This document shows, piece after piece, positions 17,153 to 25,440 of a DNA stretch of 64,000 nucleotides. The stretch comes from Intrasporangiaceae bacterium URHB0013 (lineage in GTDB: Bacteria; Actinomycetota; Actinomycetes; Actinomycetales; Dermatophilaceae): NCBI GenBank assembly GCA_000620545.1, contig JIBA01000012.1, forward strand, positions 248,001 to 312,000. Direction: 5' to 3'. The notes beneath the pieces are model-generated. The model saw only the letters and a list, made by a program, of their open reading frames with translations, was not told where the DNA came from and searched no databases. Each line of letters starts with the position of its first letter. Position 1 is the stretch's first letter. A program made the position numbers and the translations under genes.

Positions 17153-18329
17153 GGAGCTCCTCCGGCCCGAGGGGGAAGCGCACCGACACGGTCGTGCCCT
17201 CACCAGGGGCGCTCTCGATGTCGGCGCTGCCCCCGAGGTCATCCGCGCGCTCGCGTATGCCGTCCAGCCCGCGTCCGCGCCCGTTGCGCGCTCCCGGCCG
17301 GGTCGGGTCGAAGCCGTGGCCGTCGTCGCGGACGTCGAGGAGCACCTCGTCCGAGAGGTAGGTGAGGCTCACGACGGCTCTGGTGGCGCCGGCGTGCTCG
17401 ACGACGTTGGCGAGGGCACCCCGGGCCGACCTGACCAGGGCGCTGGCCACGGCGGGTGGCACGCCGACGGGCTCGCCGTGGACCCGCACCTGCACGTCCA
17501 CGCCATGGGCCCCCGTCGCCGCGACCCGACCGAGAGCAGCCGGGAGGGCCTCGCCGGACGCGTCGTCCTCGAGATCGGCCGGTGCCAGGTCACGCACCAC
17601 GCGGCGCACCTCGTCGAGCCCTTCACGCGCCACCACGCCCGCGGTGGCGACGTGCTGCCGCGCGGCGGCGGGCCTGCGGTCCCAGTCCTGCTCGGCCGCG
17701 CCGAGCAGGAGCGTGATGCTGGACAGGCCCTGGCCCACCGAGTCGTGGATCTCCCGCGACAACCGGGTCCGCTCCGCCAGGGCGCCCGAGCGGCGCTGGG
17801 CCACGGCAAGATCGCTCTGGGCCTCGGTGAGCTCGTCGATGAGGATCTGCCGCGTGCGAGCCTCACGCTCGAGGGCGCGGTACGACAGCACGGTGACGAT
17901 GGCGATCCCGACCGGCCCGACGAGAACGGTCGGGTCGAGGTCGTCGGTGATGCGGCTCCACGCCACGCTGACGACCGCTGTCATGACGACGACGACCGTG
18001 ACGGCATACGCGAAGGGCAGCACCTGGAGCACGGCGAAGGCCACGGGCACGGCCGTCCACGCGAAGGACGGCGCGACGAGGGTGAGGATCACCCAGAGCA
18101 CGACGACCACGGCGATCCACACGTAGGGCCACGCGGCGTGGTCGGCGACGAGGCGACGGGTGAGGTACGCGGCCCCGAGCACGGCCGCACCGGCGAGCAC
18201 GAGCCAGGCCGTCGCGTCGAGGTCGTGACGCAGCAGGTAGCGCACCGAGCACGTCACGAGGAGCACGACCAGCACGGCGTCGAGCCAGCGGTCGAGTCGC
18301 GCCACCGGCGCGAGGATGCCCTCCTCCAT
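17145..18329 (-). CDS. Sensor histidine kinase, NarL-partner (HisKA_3) type
   Basis: This 394-residue membrane kinase has five or six hydrophobic helices in residues 15-160, then a short coiled coil, and the HisKA_3 phospho-acceptor motif LSREIHDSVGQGLSSITLLLGAAEQ (His about residue 190). The ATPase domain has ANVVEHAGATRAVVSL, VRDDGHGFDP and GRGLDGIRERADDLGG. No extracytoplasmic sensor is visible, so it probably senses the membrane or an intramembrane signal. It has a leaderless-type -10 box 7 bases before the ATG. Signal unknown. Confidence 0.92.
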   Translation of the reverse strand: MEEGILAPVARLDRWLDAVLVVLLVTCSVRYLLRHDLDATAWLVLAGAAVLGAAYLTRRLVADHAAWPYVWIAVVVVLWVILTLVAPSFAWTAVPVAFAVLQVLPFAYAVTVVVVMTAVVSVAWSRITDDLDPTVLVGPVGIAIVTVLSYRALEREARTRQILIDELTEAQSDLAVAQRRSGALAERTRLSREIHDSVGQGLSSITLLLGAAEQDWDRRPAAARQHVATAGVVAREGLDEVRRVVRDLAPADLEDDASGEALPAALGRVAATGAHGVDVQVRVHGEPVGVPPAVASALVRSARGALANVVEHAGATRAVVSLTYLSDEVLLDVRDDGHGFDPTRPGARNGRGRGLDGIRERADDLGGSADIESAPGEGTTVSVRFPLGPEELRG

Positions 18330-18336
18330 GACCGGC

Positions 18337-18342
18337 AGCCTA
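18337..18342 (-). promoter_or_regulatory. Putative -10 box before the histidine kinase gene
   Basis: On the minus strand TAGGCT lies 7 bases before the ATG at 18329. Confidence 0.45.
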
Positions 18343-18479
18343 GGGACGACCGGGGCACGGGGGCATCATCCGATCGGCTATCGCGCGGTGGCCAGTCGCC
18401 CGACGCGGCGGATGGGCTGCACCGGCCACGCTTGGAGTGCTGCACCGACCGCCACCGTCACCATGATCCGGAGACCACC

Positions 18480-19454
18480 ATGAAGCGCACGCTCCCCGCC
18501 CTCACCGCCGCCCTCACCGCCGCCGTCGCCGCCCCGCTGCTGCTCGCCGCGGCACCCGCGCAGGCCCAGCCGTCCGACCCCGGCCGTCCGGGCACCTACC
18601 TGCTCACCGGAGACGACGGTGGGTCGAAGTTCGAGGGCATCGGCGCCGACGAGCGACGCGGCGTCTTCTACGTCAGCGAGACGACGGGCGGTGAGATCCA
18701 CCGTGGGTCGGTCCAGAGCACCCGGACCCGCGAGTGGCTGGCAGGCGACGGCACCGACGGCCGCTTCACCGCGCGCGGTGTCACGACGGATGCCGCCGGG
18801 CGCGTCTACGTCGCGGGCGGGCCGAACGGTATCGGGACGGGCCGTCCCGACCTCTGGGTCTACTCGCCCGACGGCAAGCTGCTTGCCGCGCTGAGGGCTC
18901 CGGGCGAGAACGTCTTCCTCAACGACGTCGCCATCGGGCCGGACGGTGCTGCGTACTTCACGAACTCCAACGCGCCGCAGGTGTTCCGGGTCGCACGAGA
19001 CGGCGGCGACTGGGGCGTGACGCGTTGGGCCGATGCGACGGGCACGATCGAGCAGCGCGCCGGCTTCAACCTCGGGGGCATCGTCGTCAGCGCCGACCGC
19101 TCCGCACTCGTCGTCGCCCAGGGCAACGTGGGTCTGCTGTGGCGTTTCGACCTGCGCAGTGCCGCCGTGACGCCCGTCGACACGGGTGGCGCAGCCCTGA
19201 CCGACGCCGACGGCCTGGTGCGGCAGGGCTCACGGCTGACCGTCGTGCGCAACTTCGCCCGGATGCTCGCCACCCTCGAGCTGGCCGCCGACGGGAGCAG
19301 CGCCCGGCTGGTGTCGCAGCAGGCGACTGACCCGGCGCGGGTCCTCACGACGGCCAAGGTGCTCCGCGGCCGGACGCTCTACGTCGACAGCAAGTTCGAC
19401 GAGGCGGTGGCATCGGGCCCGTACGAGGTCGTCACCTCGCCACTGGCACGATGA
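18480..19454 (+). CDS. Secreted SMP-30/gluconolactonase-like beta-propeller protein
   Basis: This 324-residue protein has a Sec signal peptide (MKRTLPALTAALTAAV, hydrophobic core, AQA cleavage near residue 32). The rest reads as a six-bladed propeller with repeated motifs such as GVTTDAAGRVYVAGG, FLNDVAIGPDGAAYFTNS and LGGIVVSADRSALVVAQ. Family members are lactonases or ligand-binding propellers; metal ligands cannot be confirmed here. Its stop overlaps the start of the ankyrin lipoprotein (ATGA), so both proteins are likely co-produced outside the membrane. Confidence 0.85.
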   Translation: MKRTLPALTAALTAAVAAPLLLAAAPAQAQPSDPGRPGTYLLTGDDGGSKFEGIGADERRGVFYVSETTGGEIHRGSVQSTRTREWLAGDGTDGRFTARGVTTDAAGRVYVAGGPNGIGTGRPDLWVYSPDGKLLAALRAPGENVFLNDVAIGPDGAAYFTNSNAPQVFRVARDGGDWGVTRWADATGTIEQRAGFNLGGIVVSADRSALVVAQGNVGLLWRFDLRSAAVTPVDTGGAALTDADGLVRQGSRLTVVRNFARMLATLELAADGSSARLVSQQATDPARVLTTAKVLRGRTLYVDSKFDEAVASGPYEVVTSPLAR

Positions 19455-20803
19455 CAGACATGGGCAGGAGCCGGCTCCGGATGCCGCGCGCCGCCGCGGG
19501 AGCGGCCGTGCTCGCCGTGGCGGCCCTCGCCGCGTGCTCCGGGCCGTCGACGCCGGTCGCCCCCGCCCCCACCACACCGGCCACCACGAGGACGGCGACC
19601 ATGGACCCGAGCACGAGGCCCAGCGCGAACCCTGCCACCACGGCGACCACCGTGCCGACCACGGCGCAGCCATCCGCCACACCGCGGCCGCTCACCCCAG
19701 CCGAGCAGGGCCGGCTCGACGCCGACCTGCGCGACGCGGCGTGGAAGGACGACCGGGCACGGGCGACAGCTCTCGTCGTGCGAGGGGCGGACGTCAACGC
19801 GAAGGACGAGACCCAGCAGTCCGCGTACCTCATCGCGACGAGCGAGGGGCGGCTCGGGCTGCTACGTCTCGCGCTGAGCCACGGGGCGAAGGTGGACGAC
19901 AAGGACAGCTGGAACGGCACCGGTCTCATCCGCGCGGCCGAACGGGGGCACGGCCTCGTCGTCGGCGCCCTGCTCAGGGCCGGCATCGACCGGGACCACG
20001 TCAACCGGATCGGCTACCAGGCCGTCCACGAGGCCGTCTGGTTCGGCCGTGACACGACCACCTACCTCGACACCGTCCGGGTCCTCGTCGCCGGCGGGGT
20101 CGAGCTGACCCGACCCTCGCGGGACGAACGGCTCACGCCGCTCCAGATGGCCCGCGAGCGGGGACTGGACCGACTGGCAGGAGCTCTCGTGAGGGCGACC
20201 ACCGCCGACCCCGTCGACCACCCCGACGCCGCACTGCTGGGCGCCGCCGCGCGCGGAGACGCTGACGCCGTGGCACTCGCCCTGCGCGCCGGGGCGGACC
20301 TCGAGACGCGCGACGCGAAGCGGCGCACCGCACTGCTGCTCGCGGTCACCGGCGACCACGTGGACGCCGCACGGGTTCTCGTGGCGATGGGCGCCGACCC
20401 CGACGCCCTGGACGACCGCCACGACACGCCGTGGCTCGTGACCGGCGTCACCGGTAGCGTCGCGATGCTCGAGGCCCTGCTGCCGGCCGGGCCCGACCTG
20501 ACGATCCGCAACCGCTACGGCGGGGTCTCGATCATCCCGGCGAGCGAGCGCGGCCACGTCGACTACGTCCGTCGCGTCGTGCGGACCGGTATCGACGTCG
20601 ACCACGTCAACGACCTCGGCTGGACGGCGTTGCTCGAGGCCGTCATCCTCGGCGACGGCGGCGAACGCCACCAGCAGATCGTTCGGCTCCTGCTCGACGC
20701 GGGCGCGGACCGCTCGATCGCCGACAAGGAGGGCGTCACCGCGCTCGAGCATGCTCGCGACAAGGGGTATGCCGCCATCGCGAAGATCCTCGAGAAGCCC
20801 TGA
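19451..20803 (+). CDS. Ankyrin-repeat lipoprotein
   Basis: This 450-residue exported lipoprotein has signal sequence LAVAALAACSG with lipobox LAAC (Cys about residue 29), then a Thr/Pro/Ala-rich flexible linker (to about residue 75), then roughly nine ankyrin repeats, for example ALVVRGADVNAKDE, LLRAGIDRDHVNRIG, ALRAGADLETRDAK, LVAMGADPDALDDR and LLDAGADRSIADKE. It would be anchored to the outer face of the membrane as a protein-binding scaffold. ATG 19451 overlaps the previous stop; ATG 19460 is an alternative. The partner may be the upstream propeller protein. Confidence 0.88.
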   Translation: MTDMGRSRLRMPRAAAGAAVLAVAALAACSGPSTPVAPAPTTPATTRTATMDPSTRPSANPATTATTVPTTAQPSATPRPLTPAEQGRLDADLRDAAWKDDRARATALVVRGADVNAKDETQQSAYLIATSEGRLGLLRLALSHGAKVDDKDSWNGTGLIRAAERGHGLVVGALLRAGIDRDHVNRIGYQAVHEAVWFGRDTTTYLDTVRVLVAGGVELTRPSRDERLTPLQMARERGLDRLAGALVRATTADPVDHPDAALLGAAARGDADAVALALRAGADLETRDAKRRTALLLAVTGDHVDAARVLVAMGADPDALDDRHDTPWLVTGVTGSVAMLEALLPAGPDLTIRNRYGGVSIIPASERGHVDYVRRVVRTGIDVDHVNDLGWTALLEAVILGDGGERHQQIVRLLLDAGADRSIADKEGVTALEHARDKGYAAIAKILEKP

Positions 20804-20810
20804 GCTCAGG
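20799..20810. other. Palindrome shared by two convergent stop codons
   Basis: CCTGAGCTCAGG is a perfect 12-bp palindrome holding the stop codons of both convergent genes, which end 2 bases apart. There is no room for a conventional terminator. Confidence 0.6.
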
Positions 20811-22314
20811 CGAACTCGGCGAGCAGGTCGGGGCTCACCTGCGACAGCACGGCATACGCCTGCGCGACGGGCACGTCGAGGATGTCGTAGTGCTGGGCAC
20901 CGGCCGCCGTGGTGGCGACGAGCGTCGCGACGCCTGCGCGCCGCTGGAAGAACGACTGCTCGACCTTCCAGCCGATGATGCCGTCGCGGTCGAGCACGAC
21001 GCGCTGCCGGTCGAGCGAGCCGTGGCGCGAGACGAGGTGATCGGGCGTCACGGAGTGGCCCAGGGCACGGTAGCGGTCCCGTCCCAGCGCCACGGCCGCG
21101 ACGAGGAGCACGGGCACGAGAACGAGCACCGAACCGTGCCAGTCCCAGAGGAACCGTGCCGACACGAGCGCCGCGGCCACGAGGATGGCCGGCACGAGGG
21201 CGCGTGACGTCCGCCGTCGCTGCGCGGCCGGGCCATGCTGCAGGAGCGGCCCCGACACAGCGGCCTCGTCAGGTCTGATGCGTAGGGCGAGCGGCGTCAC
21301 CACGCCGGCCGGCGCCGGCGGACACAGCCAGTCGGACCCACCCTGCTCGCGCAGCAGACCCGACGTCACGACCTTGAGCCGACGTGCCCCGGCGAGACGG
21401 AGACCGAGCGGTTCGTCGAGCCGGAGGCCCCGCACGCGGGCCGCGTCGATGCTCGTCTCGCGACTGGTGAGCAGGCCGCGGCGCGTGTGCAGCGTGCCGA
21501 GCCGGTTGCGGGTCAGCCGGAATCCCCAGAAGGTCAGCACGTAGGCCCCGACCGCGAGCAGCGACACGACGCCCAGCAGGAGCAGCACGTCGACCCACCA
21601 CTGCAGCCGAGAGACCCACGTGGCGCCGTCGCGGAAGACGGAGCGCTCCTCTGAGAAGCGCGAGAAGCCCTGGGACGCGAAGCCGACGATGGCTGCCGCG
21701 CTCGCGAGCCCGGTCACGGTGAGGGGCGCGTAGCGGATCCACGTCGGGTCGAGGCGCACGAGCACCTCCTCGTCGACCGGAGGCGGTGCGTCGTCGGGCA
21801 CGTCCTCGACCGCCGTGGGGGCGCCGGTCGGGGCGGGCAGCCCGGTGACGGCGGGGTCGACCCGGTGGAGCAGCTCGGCTCGCAGCCGGCGCCCGTCGTC
21901 GACGCTCAGCGAGTCCAGGACGAGCCGGTCGTGACCGCCGCAGGCCGTCGAGATCTCGACCTTCGCGAGACCGAGGAGGCGGTGGTGCACCCGCGCCGTG
22001 AGATCGATGGTGCGCACCTTGTCGAGACGCGCCGTCGTCGTCTGCTTCGTGAAGAGGCCGCGCCGGAGCTCGATCTGGCCCTCGGTGATGCGATAGCGGG
22101 TCGTCACCCAGCGCAGGACGCCGAACGCGACGATGAGGGGGACGGCATACAGCTCCCACCGGTCGTTGTCGTCGGAGCCGGCCCGGAAGATGACGATCGC
22201 GAGCAAGGCCGGGAGGAAGCGGATCAGCGTCTCGAGCGGGTGGACGAGCAGCATCCGGGCATCGAGCCGGCGCCAGCCGCCCGCCTCGTCCCCGGGCCCG
22301 GCGCCGTTGCTCAT
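20806..22314 (-). CDS. Membrane protein with PH-like (bPH_2/DUF304) domains, YdbT-like
   Basis: This 502-residue membrane protein has three bPH_2-like segments: TTRYRITEGQIELRRGLFTKQTTTARLDKVRTIDL (residues about 70-105), a middle copy with TRNRLGTLHTRRGLLTSRETSIDAARVRGLRL, and a C-terminal copy with HSVTPDHLVSRHGSLDRQRVVLDRDGIIGW. Paired hydrophobic helices separate them. It is the YdbT half of the YdbS/YdbT pair common in Gram-positives. One study line links them to antimicrobial resistance but the role is unclear. Its ATG overlaps the stop of the YdbS-like gene. Confidence 0.85.
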   Translation of the reverse strand: MSNGAGPGDEAGGWRRLDARMLLVHPLETLIRFLPALLAIVIFRAGSDDNDRWELYAVPLIVAFGVLRWVTTRYRITEGQIELRRGLFTKQTTTARLDKVRTIDLTARVHHRLLGLAKVEISTACGGHDRLVLDSLSVDDGRRLRAELLHRVDPAVTGLPAPTGAPTAVEDVPDDAPPPVDEEVLVRLDPTWIRYAPLTVTGLASAAAIVGFASQGFSRFSEERSVFRDGATWVSRLQWWVDVLLLLGVVSLLAVGAYVLTFWGFRLTRNRLGTLHTRRGLLTSRETSIDAARVRGLRLDEPLGLRLAGARRLKVVTSGLLREQGGSDWLCPPAPAGVVTPLALRIRPDEAAVSGPLLQHGPAAQRRRTSRALVPAILVAAALVSARFLWDWHGSVLVLVPVLLVAAVALGRDRYRALGHSVTPDHLVSRHGSLDRQRVVLDRDGIIGWKVEQSFFQRRAGVATLVATTAAGAQHYDILDVPVAQAYAVLSQVSPDLLAEFA

Positions 22315-22919
22315 GTCGCGTCGCCCGTCTCGGCCACGGCCGCCGCCGTCAGGGCGTCCACGAGCTCACGAGCGACAGGCAGGTCGAGCCCGTGGATGGT
22401 GACCGGGCCGGCTGCCGACGCGGTCGTGACGGTCACGGCGGCCAGGCCGAGCAGCTGTGCCACGGGTCCGCGCTCGAGGTCGACGGTCTGCACCCGGCCG
22501 AGCGGCGCGATGCGGCGCTCCTGCCAGAGCCAGCCGCTCTGCGTGTAGATCGCGCGTGGCGTGGCCTCCCAGCGGTGCACGCGGTAGCGCCACTGCGGCA
22601 TGGCGACGGCATACACGGCTCCGCCGACGAGCCAGGCGGCGCCGACGATCCAGTGCGGCGTGCGCGAGGGGGCGTCGTCGACGAGCCACCAGACGACCTG
22701 GCCCGCGAGCAGCACCGCGAGCACGACGAGGGCCTGGATCGTCCACATGACGATGGCGCGGCGTGAGACCCGGTGAGCGGGCTCGCGGAGCGCCGGCTCG
22801 GGCAGCGCCGGCTCGCGGAGCCCCGACTCGGGCAGCCCGGGCTCGCGGGGGCCCGGCTCGGGCAGCGCGGGCTCGCGGGGCCCCGGCTCGGGGACAACGG
22901 GCACGTCGGCGGGTTCCAC
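22311..22919 (-). CDS. Membrane PH-like domain protein, YdbS-like, with Pro-rich repeats
   Basis: This 202-residue protein has a low-complexity N-terminal tail (residues 11-50) of four decapeptides of the form EPGPREPALP, two TM helices (about 55-80 and 90-112), then a single bPH_2 domain: YRVHRWEATPRAIYTQSGWLWQERRIAPLGRVQTVDL. It is the YdbS partner of the overlapping downstream gene. The start is GTG 22919; without the repeats the protein would be of normal family length. Confidence 0.82.
   Translation of the reverse strand: MEPADVPVVPEPGPREPALPEPGPREPGLPESGLREPALPEPALREPAHRVSRRAIVMWTIQALVVLAVLLAGQVVWWLVDDAPSRTPHWIVGAAWLVGGAVYAVAMPQWRYRVHRWEATPRAIYTQSGWLWQERRIAPLGRVQTVDLERGPVAQLLGLAAVTVTTASAAGPVTIHGLDLPVARELVDALTAAAVAETGDAT
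22770..22889. repeat. Four 30-bp in-frame tandem repeats
   Basis: The repeats encode the decapeptides at residues 11-50 of the YdbS-like protein. Core text on the plus strand is GGCTCGCGG, then CCCGGCTCGGGCAG. Units differ by a few substitutions. Confidence 0.75.
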
Positions 22920-22997
22920 GGCCCCACGGTGTCACGCACAGTGGCAGGCTGCACCCGACCACGGTGAGCCGCACGGCCCAGCTCGGGGGCCCGGCGC

Positions 22998-24884
22998 TCA
23001 GGCGGCGAGCGCGGCTCGTGCCGAGCTCTCACGCGCCTCGACGAGCCGGGCGTAGCGACCCCCGCGCGCCAGGAGCCCGTCGTGGTCCCCGAGCTCGGTG
23101 ACGCGGCCGTGGTCGAGCACGGCGATCTGCTCGGCGTCGCGGATCGTCGAGAGGCGGTGGGCGATGGTCACGCTGGTGCGGCCGGCCATGAGCCGGTCGA
23201 TCGCGACCTGGAGCTCTCGCTCCGTCTCGTTGTCGAGGGCGCTCGTGGCCTCGTCGAGCACGAGGACGCGGGGGTTGCGCAGCAGCGTGCGGGCGATCGC
23301 CAGCCGTTGCTTCTCGCCGCCGGAGAACCGGTGTCCGCGGGCGCCGACGATGGTGGCGAGCCCCTCGGGCAGGCTCGCGACGAGCGGCGCGACCTGGGCG
23401 GCGGCGAGCGCCTGCCACAGCTCGTCGTCGGTCGCGCCCGGGGCAGCGAGAAGGAGGTTGTCACGGATGGAGCCGTGCACGAGGTAGGTGTCCTGCGACA
23501 CGACCCCGACGATGCGGGCGAGGTCGGCCGGGTCGAGGTCGCGCAGGTCGATGCCGTCGATCGTGACCCGTCCGGACTGGGGGTCGTGCAGACGCGCGAG
23601 CAGGCCCGCGAGACTCGACTTGCCCGAGCCGGTCTCCCCGACGAGTGCGAGCGTCGTGCCAGCGGGGACGAGGAGCGACACGTGGTCGACGGCGTTCGTG
23701 AGCGTCCGGGCGCCGGGGTCGTGGCTGAAGCTGACGTCCTCGAAGCGCACCTCGCCGCGCAGGCGGTCGTGCTGCACTGCCACGGGCTCGACGGGCGGCG
23801 CGACCTCGACGGGCAGGTCCAGGTAGCCGAAGATGCGGCTGAAGAGAGCCATCGAGGTCACCCACTGCGCGCCGACGTCGAGCAGCCCCATGAGGGGACG
23901 GAAGATGCCGGCCTGCAGGGTCGTGAAGGCGATCAGCGTGCCGATGGTCATGCCGCCGGACGTCGCGGGGAGCCCTGCCGCGAGGTAGATCAGGGCCGGG
24001 ATCGCCGCGAAGATGATCTGCATCGTCGCCATCCGCCAGCGGCCGGCGAGCTGGGAGCGCAGCTCGAGGTCGATGAGGTCGGTGGACGTCGCGGCGAAGC
24101 GGTCTGCCGTCGCCGCCCCCGCACCGAGCGTCTTGATGAGCGTGGCACCGCTGACGGTGAGCCCCTCCTCGACCTGGCTGTGGAGATCGGCGAGGCGGCG
24201 CTGGCGCTGCGCGGTGATGTCGCGGCGCAGCAGCGCCACCTTGCGGGTCATGAGGACGGCCGGCGGGATGACGAGCAGGGACAGCAGGGAGAGCCGCGGG
24301 CTGAGCGCGGCCATGGCGATCGCCGTCGCGACGGCGGTGGTGAGGTTGCTCGCGATGGACGTCGCCGTCGAGGTGATGACCGACTGCATGCCGCTGATGT
24401 CGTGGGTGAGGCGCGACTGGACCTCACCGCTGCGCGTGCGGGTGAAGAAGGCGACGGACTGGCGCTGCAGGTGGCGGAAGACGTCGGTGCGCAGGCCGTG
24501 CATGACCCGCTGGCCGACGGTCGTGGTGAGCCAGGTCTGGACCACGCCGAGGAGCTGGCTCACGACGGTGACGGCGAGCATGCCGCCGACGGCCGTGAGG
24601 AGGAGACGGACGTCCTGGTGCGGCAGCGCGTCGTCGATGACGGCTCGCAGGAGGAAGGGCTGCGCCATCGAGATGACCGAGATGGCCGCGATGATCGCGG
24701 TGACGACCGCGACGGTGCGGGCGTGGGGGTGGAAGAGGCGGGCGACCCGTCGCATGGAGACGGGGGACTCGGCGAGCTGGGCGCGGTCCTGCGGGTCCGT
24801 CCTCGTGGGCTGACGGCTGCCGCCGCCGCCTCCACCGCCGCCTCCGCGGGTGGGAAGGCTGGGTGGGCTGGGGGTGTCGTTCAT
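22998..24884 (-). CDS. ABC multidrug exporter half-transporter
   Basis: This 628-residue protein fuses a six-helix ABC transmembrane domain (residues about 55-350) to an ATPase domain. Walker A is GETGSGKSS, the Q loop is VVSQDTY, the signature is FSGGEKQRLAIARTLLRNP, Walker B is VLVLDEATSALD, and the H loop is IAHRLST. It probably works as a homodimer exporting lipophilic compounds. The N-terminus has a run of nine glycines (residues 14-22) and a Pro/Ser tail. It is divergent from a MarR gene with a clear operator, so expression is likely inducible. Confidence 0.94.
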   Translation of the reverse strand: MNDTPSPPSLPTRGGGGGGGGGSRQPTRTDPQDRAQLAESPVSMRRVARLFHPHARTVAVVTAIIAAISVISMAQPFLLRAVIDDALPHQDVRLLLTAVGGMLAVTVVSQLLGVVQTWLTTTVGQRVMHGLRTDVFRHLQRQSVAFFTRTRSGEVQSRLTHDISGMQSVITSTATSIASNLTTAVATAIAMAALSPRLSLLSLLVIPPAVLMTRKVALLRRDITAQRQRRLADLHSQVEEGLTVSGATLIKTLGAGAATADRFAATSTDLIDLELRSQLAGRWRMATMQIIFAAIPALIYLAAGLPATSGGMTIGTLIAFTTLQAGIFRPLMGLLDVGAQWVTSMALFSRIFGYLDLPVEVAPPVEPVAVQHDRLRGEVRFEDVSFSHDPGARTLTNAVDHVSLLVPAGTTLALVGETGSGKSSLAGLLARLHDPQSGRVTIDGIDLRDLDPADLARIVGVVSQDTYLVHGSIRDNLLLAAPGATDDELWQALAAAQVAPLVASLPEGLATIVGARGHRFSGGEKQRLAIARTLLRNPRVLVLDEATSALDNETERELQVAIDRLMAGRTSVTIAHRLSTIRDAEQIAVLDHGRVTELGDHDGLLARGGRYARLVEARESSARAALAA

Positions 24885-24910
24885 GTGGTCACTCCATCCA
24901 TGGTCTCCGG

Positions 24911-24916
24911 ATCATA
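24911..24916 (-). promoter_or_regulatory. -10 box of the ABC exporter gene
   Basis: TATGAT on the minus strand lies 27 bases before the ATG at 24884. The MarR operator sits immediately upstream, over the expected -35 area. Confidence 0.5.
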
Positions 24917-24920
24917 TTGA

Positions 24921-24944
24921 TGAGGTTACCTCACTATGAGGTAA
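24921..24944. promoter_or_regulatory. MarR operator (two overlapping inverted repeats)
   Basis: TTACCTCA CTA TGAGGTAA (24926-24944) has perfect 8-bp arms. An overlapping TGAGGT T ACCTCA (24921-24933) adds a third half-site. The centre of the divergent ABC/MarR gap and this symmetry are typical of MarR operators. Confidence 0.8.
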
Positions 24945-24960
24945 GGGCCAACTCCCGCGT

Positions 24961-25395
24961 ATGCTGCTGCCCATGCGCGACGCCAACGAGCCTTCCCTCG
25001 ACGAGCTGCTCATGGGTGCGTCCCGCGCCCTCCGGCGCCGCTGGGCGACCGGGCTCGGTCCCGACCTGTCGCCGCACGACGCCCGCGCCCTGCGGGTCAT
25101 CGGGCACCACGGGCCCACCCGGCTCGGGGTCGTTGCCGACCACCTCCGCATCGCGGCCCGCTCGGCCACCGACGTCGTCGACCGGCTCGAGTCCCGCGGC
25201 CTGGTGCAGCGCTCGCCCGACCCCGCCGACCGGCGCGCCATGACCGTCTCGCTCACCGCGCTCGGCACGTCCGTGCTCGCGGAGGTCGACGAGGCGCGGC
25301 GCGTGGGCGCGGATGAGTTCTTCGGCGCCCTCAGCGACCGCGAGCGCACGTCGCTGGCCACCATCCTCGGCAAGCTCGACCCTCGGGACCCCTGA
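24961..25395 (+). CDS. MarR family transcriptional regulator
   Basis: This 144-residue protein has a compact MarR fold: LSPHDARALRVIGHHGPTRLGVVADHLRIAARSATDVVDRLESRGLVQRSPDPADRRAMTVSLT, with recognition helix and DxRxR wing. It starts at ATG 24961 (or ATG 24973). No ribosome site is present. It probably represses the divergent ABC exporter and itself through the operator between them. Confidence 0.92.
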   Translation: MLLPMRDANEPSLDELLMGASRALRRRWATGLGPDLSPHDARALRVIGHHGPTRLGVVADHLRIAARSATDVVDRLESRGLVQRSPDPADRRAMTVSLTALGTSVLAEVDEARRVGADEFFGALSDRERTSLATILGKLDPRDP

Positions 25396-25440
25396 GCATC
25401 GGGTGTCATAGACTTCCCTGCCGCCAACGGGAGGCACGCG

